This document shows positions 44,130 to 55,200 of a stretch of 64,000 nt of DNA, in pieces. The position numbers and the translations under genes are program-made. Position 1 is the stretch's first letter, and each line of letters opens with the position of its first letter. The notes beneath the pieces were generated by a model. The model saw nothing but the letters and a program-made list of their open reading frames with translations, made no database searches and was not told the DNA's origin. The stretch spans positions 2,862,001-2,926,000 of the forward strand of contig NC_059406.1 in the NCBI RefSeq assembly GCF_905220565.1, written 5' to 3'. The DNA comes from Melitaea cinxia (Eukaryota > Arthropoda > Insecta > Lepidoptera > Nymphalidae).

Positions 44130-44545
44130 TAAAACCGACTTCAATAACATATTTAAGTAATATAACGTAGGTAGACAAAACATAGTCAAGTAAATACGCG
44201 TTATCAAAGATTACTCAAAAAGTAGTCATCAGATCTCGACCACAAGACAAGCCCTTTCGACTACAACAAGAATCATCAAAATCGGTATACCTAGTGAAAA
44301 GTTTAGCTGTATAATACAACGTAGGTCGCCGAAAAAAAAATGTCAAGTAAATACGCATTATTAGATGATATAACTCGAAAAGTACTTGTTAGATCTTAAT
44401 TAAATTTAAATGAGACCAATAACACGCACCAACTTTCCTAACAGTCCCATGTCACCCAGTCAAGAGTTTTGAGGTAACATAAATTAAAAAATCAAATAAA
44501 AAACTACCGAATTGATCACTTACACCTTTTTTAGAAGTTGGTTAA
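44130..44545 (-). mobile_element. Repeat family E, near full-length MITE-like element
   Basis: Begins AAAACCGACTTCAATAAC and ends TTTTTTAGAAGTTGGTTAAA, so the two ends are inverted copies of AACCGACTTC with substitutions. Two internal direct copies of GTCAAGTAAATACGC occur at about 44190 and 44340. About 415 bp, non-coding. Confidence 0.6.
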
Positions 44546-44549
44546 AAAT

Positions 44550-45980
44550 AATAATATACAAAAACAGAGGTGTTTGTTTACAAAGAATAAAAATAAATGC
44601 AACATGATGTATACATTTTCGTCAAGTTCCATTCTGCCTTTTCTCTCCGAACCTTATTTATATGGCACGTGTTTTATCCTGTGTTAACAAAAACCAAATT
44701 CCTTAGCATGTGTGTAAATCGCTTTAATTGTATTATGATAGAAACATAGTATTTGGAACAGACTTCAAGACAGAATGTACAGTTGGAAATCAGAACCTAA
44801 GTCGATTAATTTACTGATATAAAACATATCTATGTGATGACAGAAGCGGTGAATGAGTAACTCTGATATCAGTGTAACACAGTAGTGTAAATTAATTATT
44901 AAATAGGGAAAAAACTTGAAGAGCCTTGATTGTAACAAATTTACGACAAGGTTTGTTACATAACGTGTACGTAAACAAATTAATGCATAATGATATTAAA
45001 TTGATAACAGTTTTTGTGAGTGGTGTTAAAGCTACTGTTGATTTAGTTGATTTATTTATTTATTTAAGCATACTAACAATATACATTGATATAAACACAT
45101 TAGGTATACAGTAAAGTCCTTAATACATATATTAATAACTAACATGCATAACATTCAATTTTTTTTTCAGCTTGCATAAAACAAAATAAAACTATTAATT
45201 ACTTTTTAAAAATGGATTACAAAAGAGAATATTATTAAAAGGAAGAAAAAAAAACTATATTATTTGTAAAAATGAAAAATAAGTTTCCTTTTAAATGTAT
45301 TATAAGGATCACCAAACATGTTAATGCCTGGTAAATTCCTGGTGGTCTTTTGCAAGTTTGTTACAATTCAAACACAGTTTAACCATGGGCTCCTGATTAT
45401 ATACATGCCATACGAGTTTTTGATTGTTAGTTGGTGTTAATTGTACGCATGCTAACTTTTTATTCTGGTCTTGGAAACCATTTCTTGCTCTTATTCCACG
45501 ATTAAAATATAAAGTAAACAAAGCATTGCACAAGACAGACATCAGATGGGAAATGATTCACCAGAAGAATGAGGATAATTATGTGCAGTCGAGTACCGTT
45601 TATAGAAGAAAAGGATCAAGATCACTGTTACACTGGAAATTTTACAGATTGTTATCGCGCCGATTAATCGCAGATACCTAAAGATTAATTTTCATGCATT
45701 ATTATCATCACGATATAAATGATCACGATCAATAAAAGACACCGTCTCAATCACCTCCGATTGCATTTTGACCAATTTTTTTGTGAATTCATTCGTTCTA
45801 TTTCTTTTGTAATTGTAAAGCAATATACAATAATTTTTGTTATTATTTTTGTAAAACTTTTCTCATAATCAGTCATGACTTCAGTCCACAGTGTACAGTC
45901 AGTACAACAAAAAATTCGTCCATGTGGCATCTCACACAGAACGAGTTAAACAGTCACAAAACTTGGAAATGTTAGAGTAT
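44550..45980. other. Region without a recognised gene
   Basis: The segment 45320-45680 has short open frames on both strands (73 codons minus, 85 codons plus), but neither shows a motif, signal peptide or splice context I recognise. The minus-strand frame ends with a CLNC plus His-rich stretch that could be a zinc-binding remnant. I do not call a gene. Confidence 0.3.
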
Positions 45981-45984
45981 CAAC

Positions 45985-46155
45985 CAAATAATAATAATAA
46001 TAATAATAATATATTCTTAATTGTACACCAAAATATAAACAAACAGTAGTGACTAAAAAATGTACAAAGGCGATCTTATCGCTGAAGTGCGATTTCTTCC
46101 AGATAACCTTTGGGCACAGGACACGATATAGCAGTGTCGGATAGGAACTATACAA
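45985..46155 (-). repeat. Non-LTR 3'-tail repeat (GATCGCC family)
   Basis: (TAA)n at 45988-46010, TTAATTGTACACCAAAATA, AAAGGCGATCTTATCGC and CTTCCAGATAACCTTTGG. Closest relative is 82-240. Confidence 0.65.
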
Positions 46156-46344
46156 TATTCTTAAGGATGAATAAAAATAGTGTATTATAGATTCAATAAT
46201 TCATACGCAATTTCTATTCTTTATTTTTTATAGAGGGTTTGTTCACAGGTTAAACATGTTACCCCATACCAAATATTTTTATTTATAAAAGTATACGTTG
46301 TATGTAGAATTTAATATCAATAGAATATTCTTATTTTAATAATA

Positions 46345-46590
46345 AATTGTACGGTACAGCAGGAAATTTCCTGCTTAATAATATAGAGCAGCCCGACTGG
46401 GGTGTTTTCAAGCAGTGTTGTGTTCCTGTGGACACAGCTCCTGCAAGAGGTCGCGATGCTTCTGGTGTTGCTAGCGTCTATAAGCTACGGTAATCGGTTA
46501 CCATCAGGTGGGCCATACACTTGCTTGCCATGCCAAGCATTGCAAGTGTACCGACCTTACCCACGACCCGCCACAGGCAGGACAGATTAA
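46345..46590 (-). repeat. Repeat family D, inverted copy
   Basis: AGCAGGAAATTTCCTGCTTA, GCAGCCCGACTGGGGTGTTT, AAGCAGTGTTGTGTTCCTG, GCTACGGTAATCGGTTACC: the complement of the order in 40595-40865. Confidence 0.7.
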
Positions 46591-46622
46591 AGTACCTGTT
46601 ATTATTGTGAAGTACTTCCGCA

Positions 46623-46756
46623 GTCAGGTCGCCCCAAATTTCGATCGGAGTATTTTCTTCTATTAAACCACAACAGCTTGATTGTCAAAGTCAGACTGCC
46701 CCAAATTTCGAGTGGATTATTTTCTTCTATTAAACCACAATAGCTTGATTGTCAAA
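46623..46756. repeat. 67-bp tandem duplication
   Basis: GCCCCAAATTTCGA..TATTTTCTTCTATTAAACC and AGCTTGATTGTCAAA occur twice. Units are 46623-46689 and 46690-46756 with few differences. Confidence 0.9.
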
Positions 46757-46924
46757 AAAGTAAATATAAAAAAAACGAGTGTACTTTAGACCACACGACT
46801 GATGTAAAACTTCTTTAATAGCCCCTGCAGTATTATATACGAAACGTAACTCTCTCTCTTTTTATCTTCGCTAACTTATGTCTCCCTCTCAACTTCCGTT
46901 CGTCTCGCGCGATCTCACTTTTCG

Positions 46925-47085
46925 TAAGCGAGACCAACAGCTTAACGTGCTCTCCGAGGCATGGTAGGGAGACCCACAAGGACCGCAGAAACACTCAGAC
47001 CACGGCAAATGTTTGTCATGTGCGGGGATCCAACCCGCAACCGCCAGCGCAACAGCCACCACCTTTTTCCCAAAGGCCATCGCCG
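46925..47085 (-). repeat. SINE family B, 5' fragment
   Basis: CTTAACGTGCTCTCCGAGGC, GACCACGGCAAATGTTTGTC, GGATCCAACCCGCAACCGCC. The tRNA-related half of the family, inverted. Confidence 0.7.
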
Positions 47086-47089
47086 CACC

Positions 47090-48075
47090 CTCAACTCCCG
47101 TAACGTTACTATTTGATAAAATTAATAATAAATTTCTGTCTGTTGCCTATTACGTCATTCAAATAGTGTTTTTAAGTATTATAAAGACGAGAAATAGCGA
47201 TAATATTTTTAAAATATGCCTGAATTTGATGTATGTGTATATACAATTATTTATTTTATTTTATTAAATTAAATAAATTTCGTACTTTCCTTACATTTGT
47301 TTCTATTTACTTATAACATTTTTACTTATTTGCTTATAGTTTCCACAAAGGAGAAGTACGTTATAGTTATATAATAACATTTCTGATGATTCTCTATAAA
47401 TATTGTCGGTAGTGAAATTGTAATAAAGTCAATTCTACGTATAAATTTATGAGTAAAAATTAATTAACAATAAGTATTAATTTTAAGTTTACTTATTTAA
47501 AACACATAACATGATACAAAAGTCCTACTAAATAGTTACTAATAAAAGGCAGTGTCGCTTGAAACAGCGCGCATTACAACGAGCCTCAGCCTGGAGCCCT
47601 AACTACCAGCAATCACAGGCTCAAATTGCTAGCGGAGATTTAAGTTTTATAGATATATTTAAAGTGTATCAGATAGGGTAAATAAAATAAAAAATATATA
47701 ATAAATATAAAATAAATAAATAAATTACTAATGTAACTACTGCCAGTACTAACCACTAATTAAGTCCCAATCAAAACACATTACGTGCATAGGCCCTTGT
47801 CTGGCTAAAATAAAGTAATCAAAGTATCATTCTAGATATTATCGTGATAATAACATCTGATTTAATAATTATCATCGTGATAAAAATCAGTAAATATGAA
47901 ACTAGAGATAGCCTGACAAAAATAACGACCAATAACTGCTAAAAAAAGAACATTCTCGCTTTTCCGCTTGATTTTACACGTGATCGTAGTATCTACATAT
48001 GATTATAGTATAGACTGTGACGGATCTAATTCTGTACATTAAATATATTTTCAATGGTTATTTTTTTTTTTTATG
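47090..48075. other. Unassigned AT-rich region
   Basis: No gene seen. A less AT-rich stretch at 47545-47640 is unidentified. Confidence 0.4.
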
Positions 48076-48077
48076 TC

Positions 48078-48255
48078 ACTAGGTCGGCAAACAAGCGTAC
48101 GGCTCACCTGATGGTAAGCGATTACCGTAGCTTATAGACGCCTACAACACCAGAAGCGTCGCAAGCGCGCTGCCGACCCAATCCCCAATCCCCCAGGAGC
48201 TCTGGTCACCTTACTCACCAACAGGAACACAATACTGCTTGAAAACCGTATTATT
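48078..48255 (+). repeat. Repeat family D, well preserved
   Basis: CACTAGGTCGGCAAACAAGC, GGCTCACCTGATGGTAAGCG, CAGAAGCGTCGCAAGCGCGC, CAGGAGCTCTGGTCACC, GAACACAATACTGCTTGAA. Confidence 0.75.
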
Positions 48256-48259
48256 TTCA

Positions 48260-48950
48260 GGGTTCTTACTTTATAAACGATACTGAAGCCAATAGCGTCA
48301 AAATTTTTATTTCTTTCTGTTTGTCTCTATCTTGACCGCATACAACGTGAACGTCCCACCTTGACTGTATTTAAATGAAATTAGACACTATTTTACTTCA
48401 AACTATGAGCCATGGACATCGCATACTGCTTATCATATTCAACACTATTCTATTGAGAGTGATGATCACAGTTAAAATGAATGTAAAGGCAAAATAGTAC
48501 AATTTATAATTAAGAACGCCTTGTCCAAATTTCGAGCAAAATTTGAAACTGGCGTACCGAGAATTTTCTAAACATAATGAAAAAAAAAAAGTAAAACTAC
48601 CATACCATAACGTAACCATTGGTAGATTTTTTTATTTACTGTAACTTTTTATTTACATTCACTATCTACACAACTTCAATTATAGGTAGCAGAGATTTTG
48701 GCTAAATCTACTTGAAATTTCCGTATTAAAATCTAAAACATAAAATTATTATCTTCGACGATATTTGAAATTTTACAGCGAAGTTTATACCGATCAAACG
48801 TAATTTTCGACCAAATTAATTTGTTCTAGGGCATACCGTTTTAACTCACGCTCGTTATAACATATTAGCTTAACATAATTGACTTAAACTACCCCACTTG
48901 ACTTTATTAAATAATTTACATAACAATTTTAGAATAATAAAAAAACAAAA
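48260..48950. other. Unassigned AT-rich region
   Basis: Nothing recognised. Confidence 0.4.
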
Positions 48951-48954
48951 GAAG

Positions 48955-49055
48955 CTCACCTTACAAAAGATCACAGCTAAATAGCAATGAACTCAAGTCG
49001 TGTGTCCCTTACTCCTGGGGAGGATCAGCAACGCGCTAGCAATGCTATAATCATC
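48955..49055 (-). repeat. Repeat family D, fragment
   Basis: AAAGATCACAGCTAAATAGC and CAGCAACGCGCTAGCAATGC, complement of the middle of the family. Confidence 0.5.
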
Positions 49056-49245
49056 GTCTGATGATCAAAAAATTACTTAGTTTAAGATGGCTTTTAAAAC
49101 ACCATTTACCTTAAATTGATATTAACAAATCACCTTACTTTTCAGTCCGGGTATGGTACGCGGACCTTTGATTAAAAATGAAGTAAAGTTTTCAAAAAAT
49201 TAATAATAGGTGTTTTGAAGTTTATTTGGAGTCCTAGTTTAATAT

Positions 49246-49573
49246 CATTACAGCCTATACAGTCCACTGCTGGACATAGGCCTCCACAAGTTTACGCCAA
49301 AAATAACGTGAACTCATGTGTTTTGCCCATAGTCACCACGCTGGGCAGGCGGGTTGGTGACCGTAGTACTTTACGGTAGGCTTTGTCGCACCAAAGACGC
49401 TGCTGCCCGTCTTCGGCCTGTGTATTTCAAAGCCAGCAGTTGGATGGTTATCCCACCATCGGTCGGCTTCTTAAGTTCCAAGATGGTTGTGGAACCTTGT
49501 TATCCCTTAGTCGCCTTACGACACCCACGGGAAGAGAGGAGGTGGCTAAATCTTTAGTGCCGTAGCCACACAG
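49246..49573 (-). mobile_element. Retroposon family A, young full-length copy
   Basis: 328 bp flanked by a perfect 12-bp target duplication, CTAGTTTAATAT, at 49234-49245 and 49574-49585. Nearly identical to the copies at 12134 and 28355, with a short extra segment near 49368-49380. Confidence 0.9.
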
Positions 49574-49914
49574 CTAGTTTAATATACCATATATCATATA
49601 TGCCCTACCATATCTACTAACACTCGGTAAAACACGATTTTAATTTAAATCCTGATTTTATGGGAAATCCGAGAGAAAAAGTAGCCTATGTATTGGTCTG
49701 AAGATTAGCCCGGACAAACAGACATTAAAAATAACATACAGAAAGTTTTTTTTTTTAATCGTTTGTCTTTTAGTATCGTGTAAATATATGCTCTTGAAAA
49801 ACAGCTATTTTGAATTCATAGACAGATACTTCAATCTTATTTATAAGTGGAAATATATAAATAAATATATAGGGAGGTTGTGAAGTCAAATGAAGAATTC
49901 AAAACAAAAATAAT

Positions 49915-50143
49915 TGTTTAGGCTTTCATTCATGAGAAGATTTATTATTACATATATTTTAAGTTAAAGTTTTATTGTATAAAGTTGCAACACAGTAAAT
50001 TAGTTTTTTACAACTGGTATCACCGTTCCTGCCCAGGCGTCACTTTACTTGCAAGAGAAAATCGAAGCCATCAAAATGGAGTCGAATAATCTAGCATTCA
50101 TTTAACAAATTATTCATATTCATTATTCATGTAAGCGCAAACA
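49915..50143 (+). repeat. BEL/Pao 5' LTR
   Basis: 229 bp, TGTTTAGG at the start and GCGCAAACA at the end (TG..CA). Confidence 0.95.
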
Positions 50144-50149
50144 AATTTT

Positions 50150-50160
50150 TGGCGACCGTG
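50150..50160 (+). other. BEL/Pao primer binding site
   Basis: TGGCGACCGTG begins 7 bp after the LTR and has the TGG start expected of a site complementary to a tRNA 3' CCA end. This sequence is typical of BEL/Pao elements. The tRNA identity is not assigned. Confidence 0.75.
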
Positions 50161-50836
50161 TTGATTACGAATCTGCAAGATGAACGATTAGAAAATTAAA
50201 ATCAACAAGAATCACCTATGAAATTTTACATATCAATAATCATAATCAAGATTCAAAATTCAAGATATACTTTAACTACTACTTAGAACCAAAGGCCTGA
50301 TCCTGAGACAGCAGTCAATTCATTCATTTAATCAGAAGAACAATCATACTTGAAAAAATGATCGGAGGGGGCGGCTACGTCGTGACCTTAGCTTGGTGCG
50401 CAGAAGCCATCGTGGACCACGCAGCTTACTAAGATAAGTGCCCTAAATTCCCTAAAATCCTTTTTTCTATCCATTACATTATCCTATACCCAATGCCAGC
50501 TTCACTTGAGCAAATTAAATACAAAAATTGCAAGTATTAACATGTACGAAACACGTGTTTTATCTACCTACATCCATTTTGTTAAAAGTTATATTACGTA
50601 TTAATTTCATTAAAAACAGGGTAAAGCTTTAGATTAGGTAAAACCGAATTTCGGGACCGTGGGGGGATGGGGGGGGAGAGGGTGGGGAACGCTACCCCTG
50701 GTACCACTGTCACACCTCGGAACCCCATGGTTATGGAGATATCCATGGTTAAAGTTTTGAGGTTAGAAGAAGAATTTCGAAAGTTAGAGGGAACGCTTGG
50801 CTCCGACGCTGCGGGAAGTGCAGCCCTTCCGCCCTT

Positions 50837-50905
50837 GCGTGCGAAAGCACGCTCACTCATGCTCCGTTCCGCAGCGGAGGCTGGTCGCCTTCGGCGACCA
50901 GCCTC
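50837..50905. repeat. GC-rich hairpin pair inside the TIR element
   Basis: GCGTGC (50837-50842) pairs with GCACGC (50847-50852) around GAAA. GAGGCTGGTCGCC (50877-50889) pairs perfectly with 50893-50905 around TTC. Both would fold stably in DNA or RNA. Confidence 0.9.
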
Positions 50906-51349
50906 AGCCGCTCCTCTACGCATTCGTTCGCGCGCTTTCGCACGGCGGGCGAGGGCTGCCCTCCCTCCGCGCCTCCGCGGCACAAAAAAAACACTCTAGG
51001 GGTAGGACAGACCAAGACCACGTGGACAGTGGGGTGCTCCGATTCGGTTTTGGGTATTTTTCGAATTTCTAAACCTATATTCTAGCACGCAATGTTACTA
51101 ATTTTATTAGAATATTATGTCTGACGCGTTATTTTGTTTAAAAATGTCGTTTTGTCAGTCGTTAAGCGTCAGTTCGTATCGTTTGTTGATCTTGCAATCG
51201 AGATCGTTTTTACGTAAATTTGTTCGAAAATAAAATGTGAAAGTTGGTGAATGGAGCATATGAGTGCACTTCCCGCTGCACCGGAGTTAAGGTGGAGTCA
51301 GACACGGAGCTCTAAGGTATTGTAATATCTCTGAATCACGTAAAGTTAA

Positions 51350-51480
51350 CCCCAAAACTTCAAACACGATATCTTCGAAACCACGGGGTTTACGCGAAAC
51401 GCACACTACGGAGGGCTAAAAAACCCACCCTCCCCACCACCCTTTACCCTCCCACCCCCATTTCACCCCATAAATTGGAG
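51350..51480 (+). repeat. Decayed internal copy of the TIR arm
   Basis: CAAAACTTCAAACACGATAT and CACGGGGTTTACGC match, with substitutions, the right arm blocks CAAAACTTTAACCATCGATAT and CATGGGGTTCCGAGG at 51520-51562, in the same orientation, followed by the same CCCACC-rich run. The arm has been copied once inside the element. Confidence 0.6.
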
Positions 51481-52228
51481 GCCACTTAACTAACGAATGA
51501 CCAATTCTTCTTCTAACCTCAAAACTTTAACCATCGATATCTCCATAACCATGGGGTTCCGAGGTGTGATAGTGGTACCAGGGGTAGTGTTCCCCACCCT
51601 CCCCTCCCCCATCCCCCTACGGTCCCGAAATTCGGTTTTACCTAATCTAGATCTTAGCCAAAAACAGTTATGAATCAACATTTTTAGACGTAAAATATTT
51701 AATTATTTAATAAAACCATAGTAAAACTAACAAAGAATTATTCAATAAAGTAAATTTAATCTTTAAGTTGCAGTAAAAAGTTACTTATTATAACAATAGA
51801 TGAACAGTATTATATTTTTGTTATTTTTATATACGAGTTATACGAATTAATGTAAAATTGTAATACGAATTAACGTAATAGTGTTGACGGGAAATCATAT
51901 TAATTTATTCGCCGAATACTTCAGGATTTTCGAATGCTGCGCGTACGCTTGACGCTGGCCGACCGGTGCAGCTAGTGGATCAGCTGAGCGGTAACCAGTG
52001 CTTGCTGAGAACATTTTTTTTTTGTTTACGAGCGGAGTCCTGAGCATCGTCGAATTGAGGAGCGTGAGACATTATTATTATTTTTTAACTACCTACTTAA
52101 TTTACTTTCGATTTCCCTATTCACTTCTTTGCATTTAGATATATTTTTTTTCTTTCATAATCACTTCACTTTATTTGAATTAAGTATTTGTATTAATTTT
52201 GTAATAGTTATAAATTTAAATAACCACA

Positions 52229-55200
52229 ATGACCGAAGCTAGTAGTGTCTCAACAGTTAATGCAAAGGAGTTGAAGGATCTATGTGTAAGACGTAGTTCT
52301 GTAAAAGGCCGTATTACTAAATTTAAAACTTATTTGAATTCTATTTCCTCGATTAGTTTGACGTCGCTTCAGATAGGCGAATTACAATTGAAGGTAGATA
52401 GAATTAAAAAATTGTCAGATGATTTTGATATGCTACAATCACGAATAGAAGTACTTAATTTTGAGAATATGACCAGTGAGCTTATCGAGCGTGATAATAT
52501 TGAACAGGATTTTTGTATTACTATTGCAACGGGGTTACAAATAATTCAGAATAATCAGAAAGACACAAGTAACACTAGCTCGCCGCGCGAAGATCAAACT
52601 ATTCTTGAACATTCTTGTTGTAATCATGATCGTCACGAGGTCAACTTTAAGCTTCCACAAATTCAGATTTCCAAATTTGATGGGTCTTATTTCAGATGGT
52701 TAGATTTTCGGGATTCATTTTTATCACTAGTACATAACAATAATCGACTTCAGGCAATTCATAAATTTCATTATTTGGTATCATATTTGGAGGGGGATGC
52801 TGCACGTATAGTTTCTAATATTGAAATATCCGAGGCAAATTATAACGATGCTTGGCTTTTGCTTTGTGAACGTTATGATAACAAAAAACAACTTATAGCT
52901 CATCACCTCAGTGCTCTTTTTAACATAAATACAGTGGCTCGTGAATCAGAAAGATCACTTAGATTTTTGGTAGATCATGTAACAAAAAACCTTCGTGCTT
53001 TAGCTACTTTAGGCGAACCTACTGACAAGTGGGACACGCTCATTATTCATATGGTATCCTCAAAATTAGACAATGTTACTATGGTTAAGTGGCAGGAATA
53101 TCGTAATACATTGGATGATGTACCCACACTTAAACAATTTCATAAATTCTTATCCGATCGTTCAGATGTTCTCGAAAGTTTAAATCGAAATAAACCAGAT
53201 AAAATATTGTCTCAGTCACGACCTGCAATTCCATTAATTCGTAAAAATAATTTTGGCGAACGACAATTGAAATCTTTTGCAGCCACAAGTCAAATAAATT
53301 ATCGCTGTGTTCTATGCAAAGGAGATCACCGAATATATAATTATCCTATATTTTTAAGCAAAAATGTTGAAGAACGCAAAATTGAAGTTTCTAAGTTAAA
53401 CTTGTGTCCTAATTGCTTAAGATTTGGGCATTCAATTCGTGAATGCCACTTAGGACCTTGCCGTGAGTGTAATAAGAGACACAATACTCTTTTGCACATC
53501 ACCAAAAACAAAACTAGTTCTAAAATTCCTACAGTAGAAAACGATACTGATTTCAGTAATAATCATTCATTAGCAAATTTTTCTAAACAAAACTTTAATC
53601 AAATCATATTGTCTACAGCATTAATCAATGTAACAAATCCTAATACAAATCAAAGCAAAACAGTCCGCGCACTGCTGGACTGCGGCAGCCAATCTTCATT
53701 TATTACTCAATCTCTTAAACAATCATTGTCGCTAGATTCAAATCCAATCCATACAATCAACGTTATAGGCATAGGAAACAACTCTTGTGATAAAGTCACA
53801 GAGTCATGCAATTTGAAATTCAATTCATTAGTTAACAAAGATTTTAGTATTTCACTTTCATGTTTAGTACTAAAGAATCTTTCAGGAGAAATCCCTATTC
53901 AATCCATCAATATTCAGCAATTCAAATTACCAAAAAACATTCAGTTAGCAGACCCGACCTTTGATCAACCCGCACCAGTAGAAATCATTATTGGTGCCGA
54001 TATATTTTGGGACATCTTAGGCTCTGAGCAGAAGTCTCTGGGCCCTAATAATCCTAAACTAAGAAGTTCCAAGCTAGGGTGGCTGATCGGAGGCCCTATC
54101 TCTACCTCTACTCATAATATTCATAAAAGCAATAATAATCAGTGTCTGTCTAGCCTATCTTACTTCAACAAAATTGATTCACAATTATCTAAATTTTGGG
54201 AATTAGAATCAGTTCCTCAAGACCCAATATTATCTGATGCAGATAAAGAATGTGAAAACCATTTTATTCGTCATACATACCGTCTCCCCACGGGTAGATT
54301 CTGTGTTAGGCTCCCATTAGCTAATACACCCGATGTGTTGGGCGATTCTTATACACTAGCGAAAAGGCGTTTCCTTAATTTAGAAAAGCGATTAAATAAG
54401 AAACCAGAAATGAAATCACAATATAGCAATTTTATTCATGAATATGTACAGTTAGGCCATCTGGAAAAAATATCAACATTAAATCTAGGTACATCATATT
54501 TTTTATGCCATCATGCTGTATTTAAAGCTAACAGCGAATCAACAAAATTACGAGTAGTTTTTGATGGGTCGGCACGCACTTCCTCAGGTCTATCTGTAAA
54601 TGACATACAGTTAAAGGGCCCAAATATTCAAGACTCTCTTTTTTCCATTTTGATTAGAGCCCGACAGTATAAATATCTCTTGACAGGGGACATAGAAAAA
54701 ATGTACCGCCAGATTCTCCTTCATGAAGAGGATCGTAATCTGCAGCTCATACTGTGGAGAGAAGATGAGTCAAAACCTTTAGAAACGTATCGATTAAATA
54801 CTGTCACTTACGGGTTTAAAAGTGCCAGCTATTTGAGTACTCGGTGCCTTTGGCAACTAGGGGAGGAATGCGATGACGATCTCATAAAAACAATCATTCA
54901 ACACGACTTTTACGTTGATGACCTAATAACTGGTGCAGATGAAGAAGACACCCTTCTCTATATACAGAAGTTCGCAGTTGAAGCACTTAGGAAGGGATGT
55001 TTTAATTTAAGAAAATTTAGATCAAATTCAAAGGCAATTTATCAGTCTGATGTAGTTGATTCAAAGGATAATTTAAGCATTAGTAATTCATTAAATACGT
55101 TAGGGTTAGGTTGGAATTCCAACACAGATAATTTGCATGTTTCTATACAGATACCTTCAAGTAATGTGTTAACCAAAAGATTCATATTATCTTCATCATT

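Larger units (their letters stand above)
50620..51659. mobile_element. 1,040-bp TIR element nested in the BEL/Pao leader
   Basis: Terminal inverted repeats of 157 bp each (50620-50776 and 51503-51659) begin GG..AAG.T.TAGATTAGG and share GTAAAACCGAATTTCGGG-type sequence, with only scattered mismatches. An 8-bp target duplication AAAAACAG lies at 50612-50619 and 51660-51667. The interior is GC-rich at 50790-51000 with strong hairpins and has no transposase. An 8-bp duplication suits hAT or P-type transposons. Superfamily not proven. Non-autonomous and younger than the BEL/Pao host. Confidence 0.9.

Noticed and set aside
45321..45681. Possible small gene or exon at 45.3-45.7 kb
   Set aside because: Open frames on both strands are short, without homologues I recognise, without splice-site support and without a signal peptide.
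50594..51072. Overlapping Arg/Ala-rich open frames at 50.6-51.1 kb
   Set aside because: They span the arm and GC-rich core of the TIR element and occur on both strands because GC-rich sequence has few stops. No protein family is recognisable.
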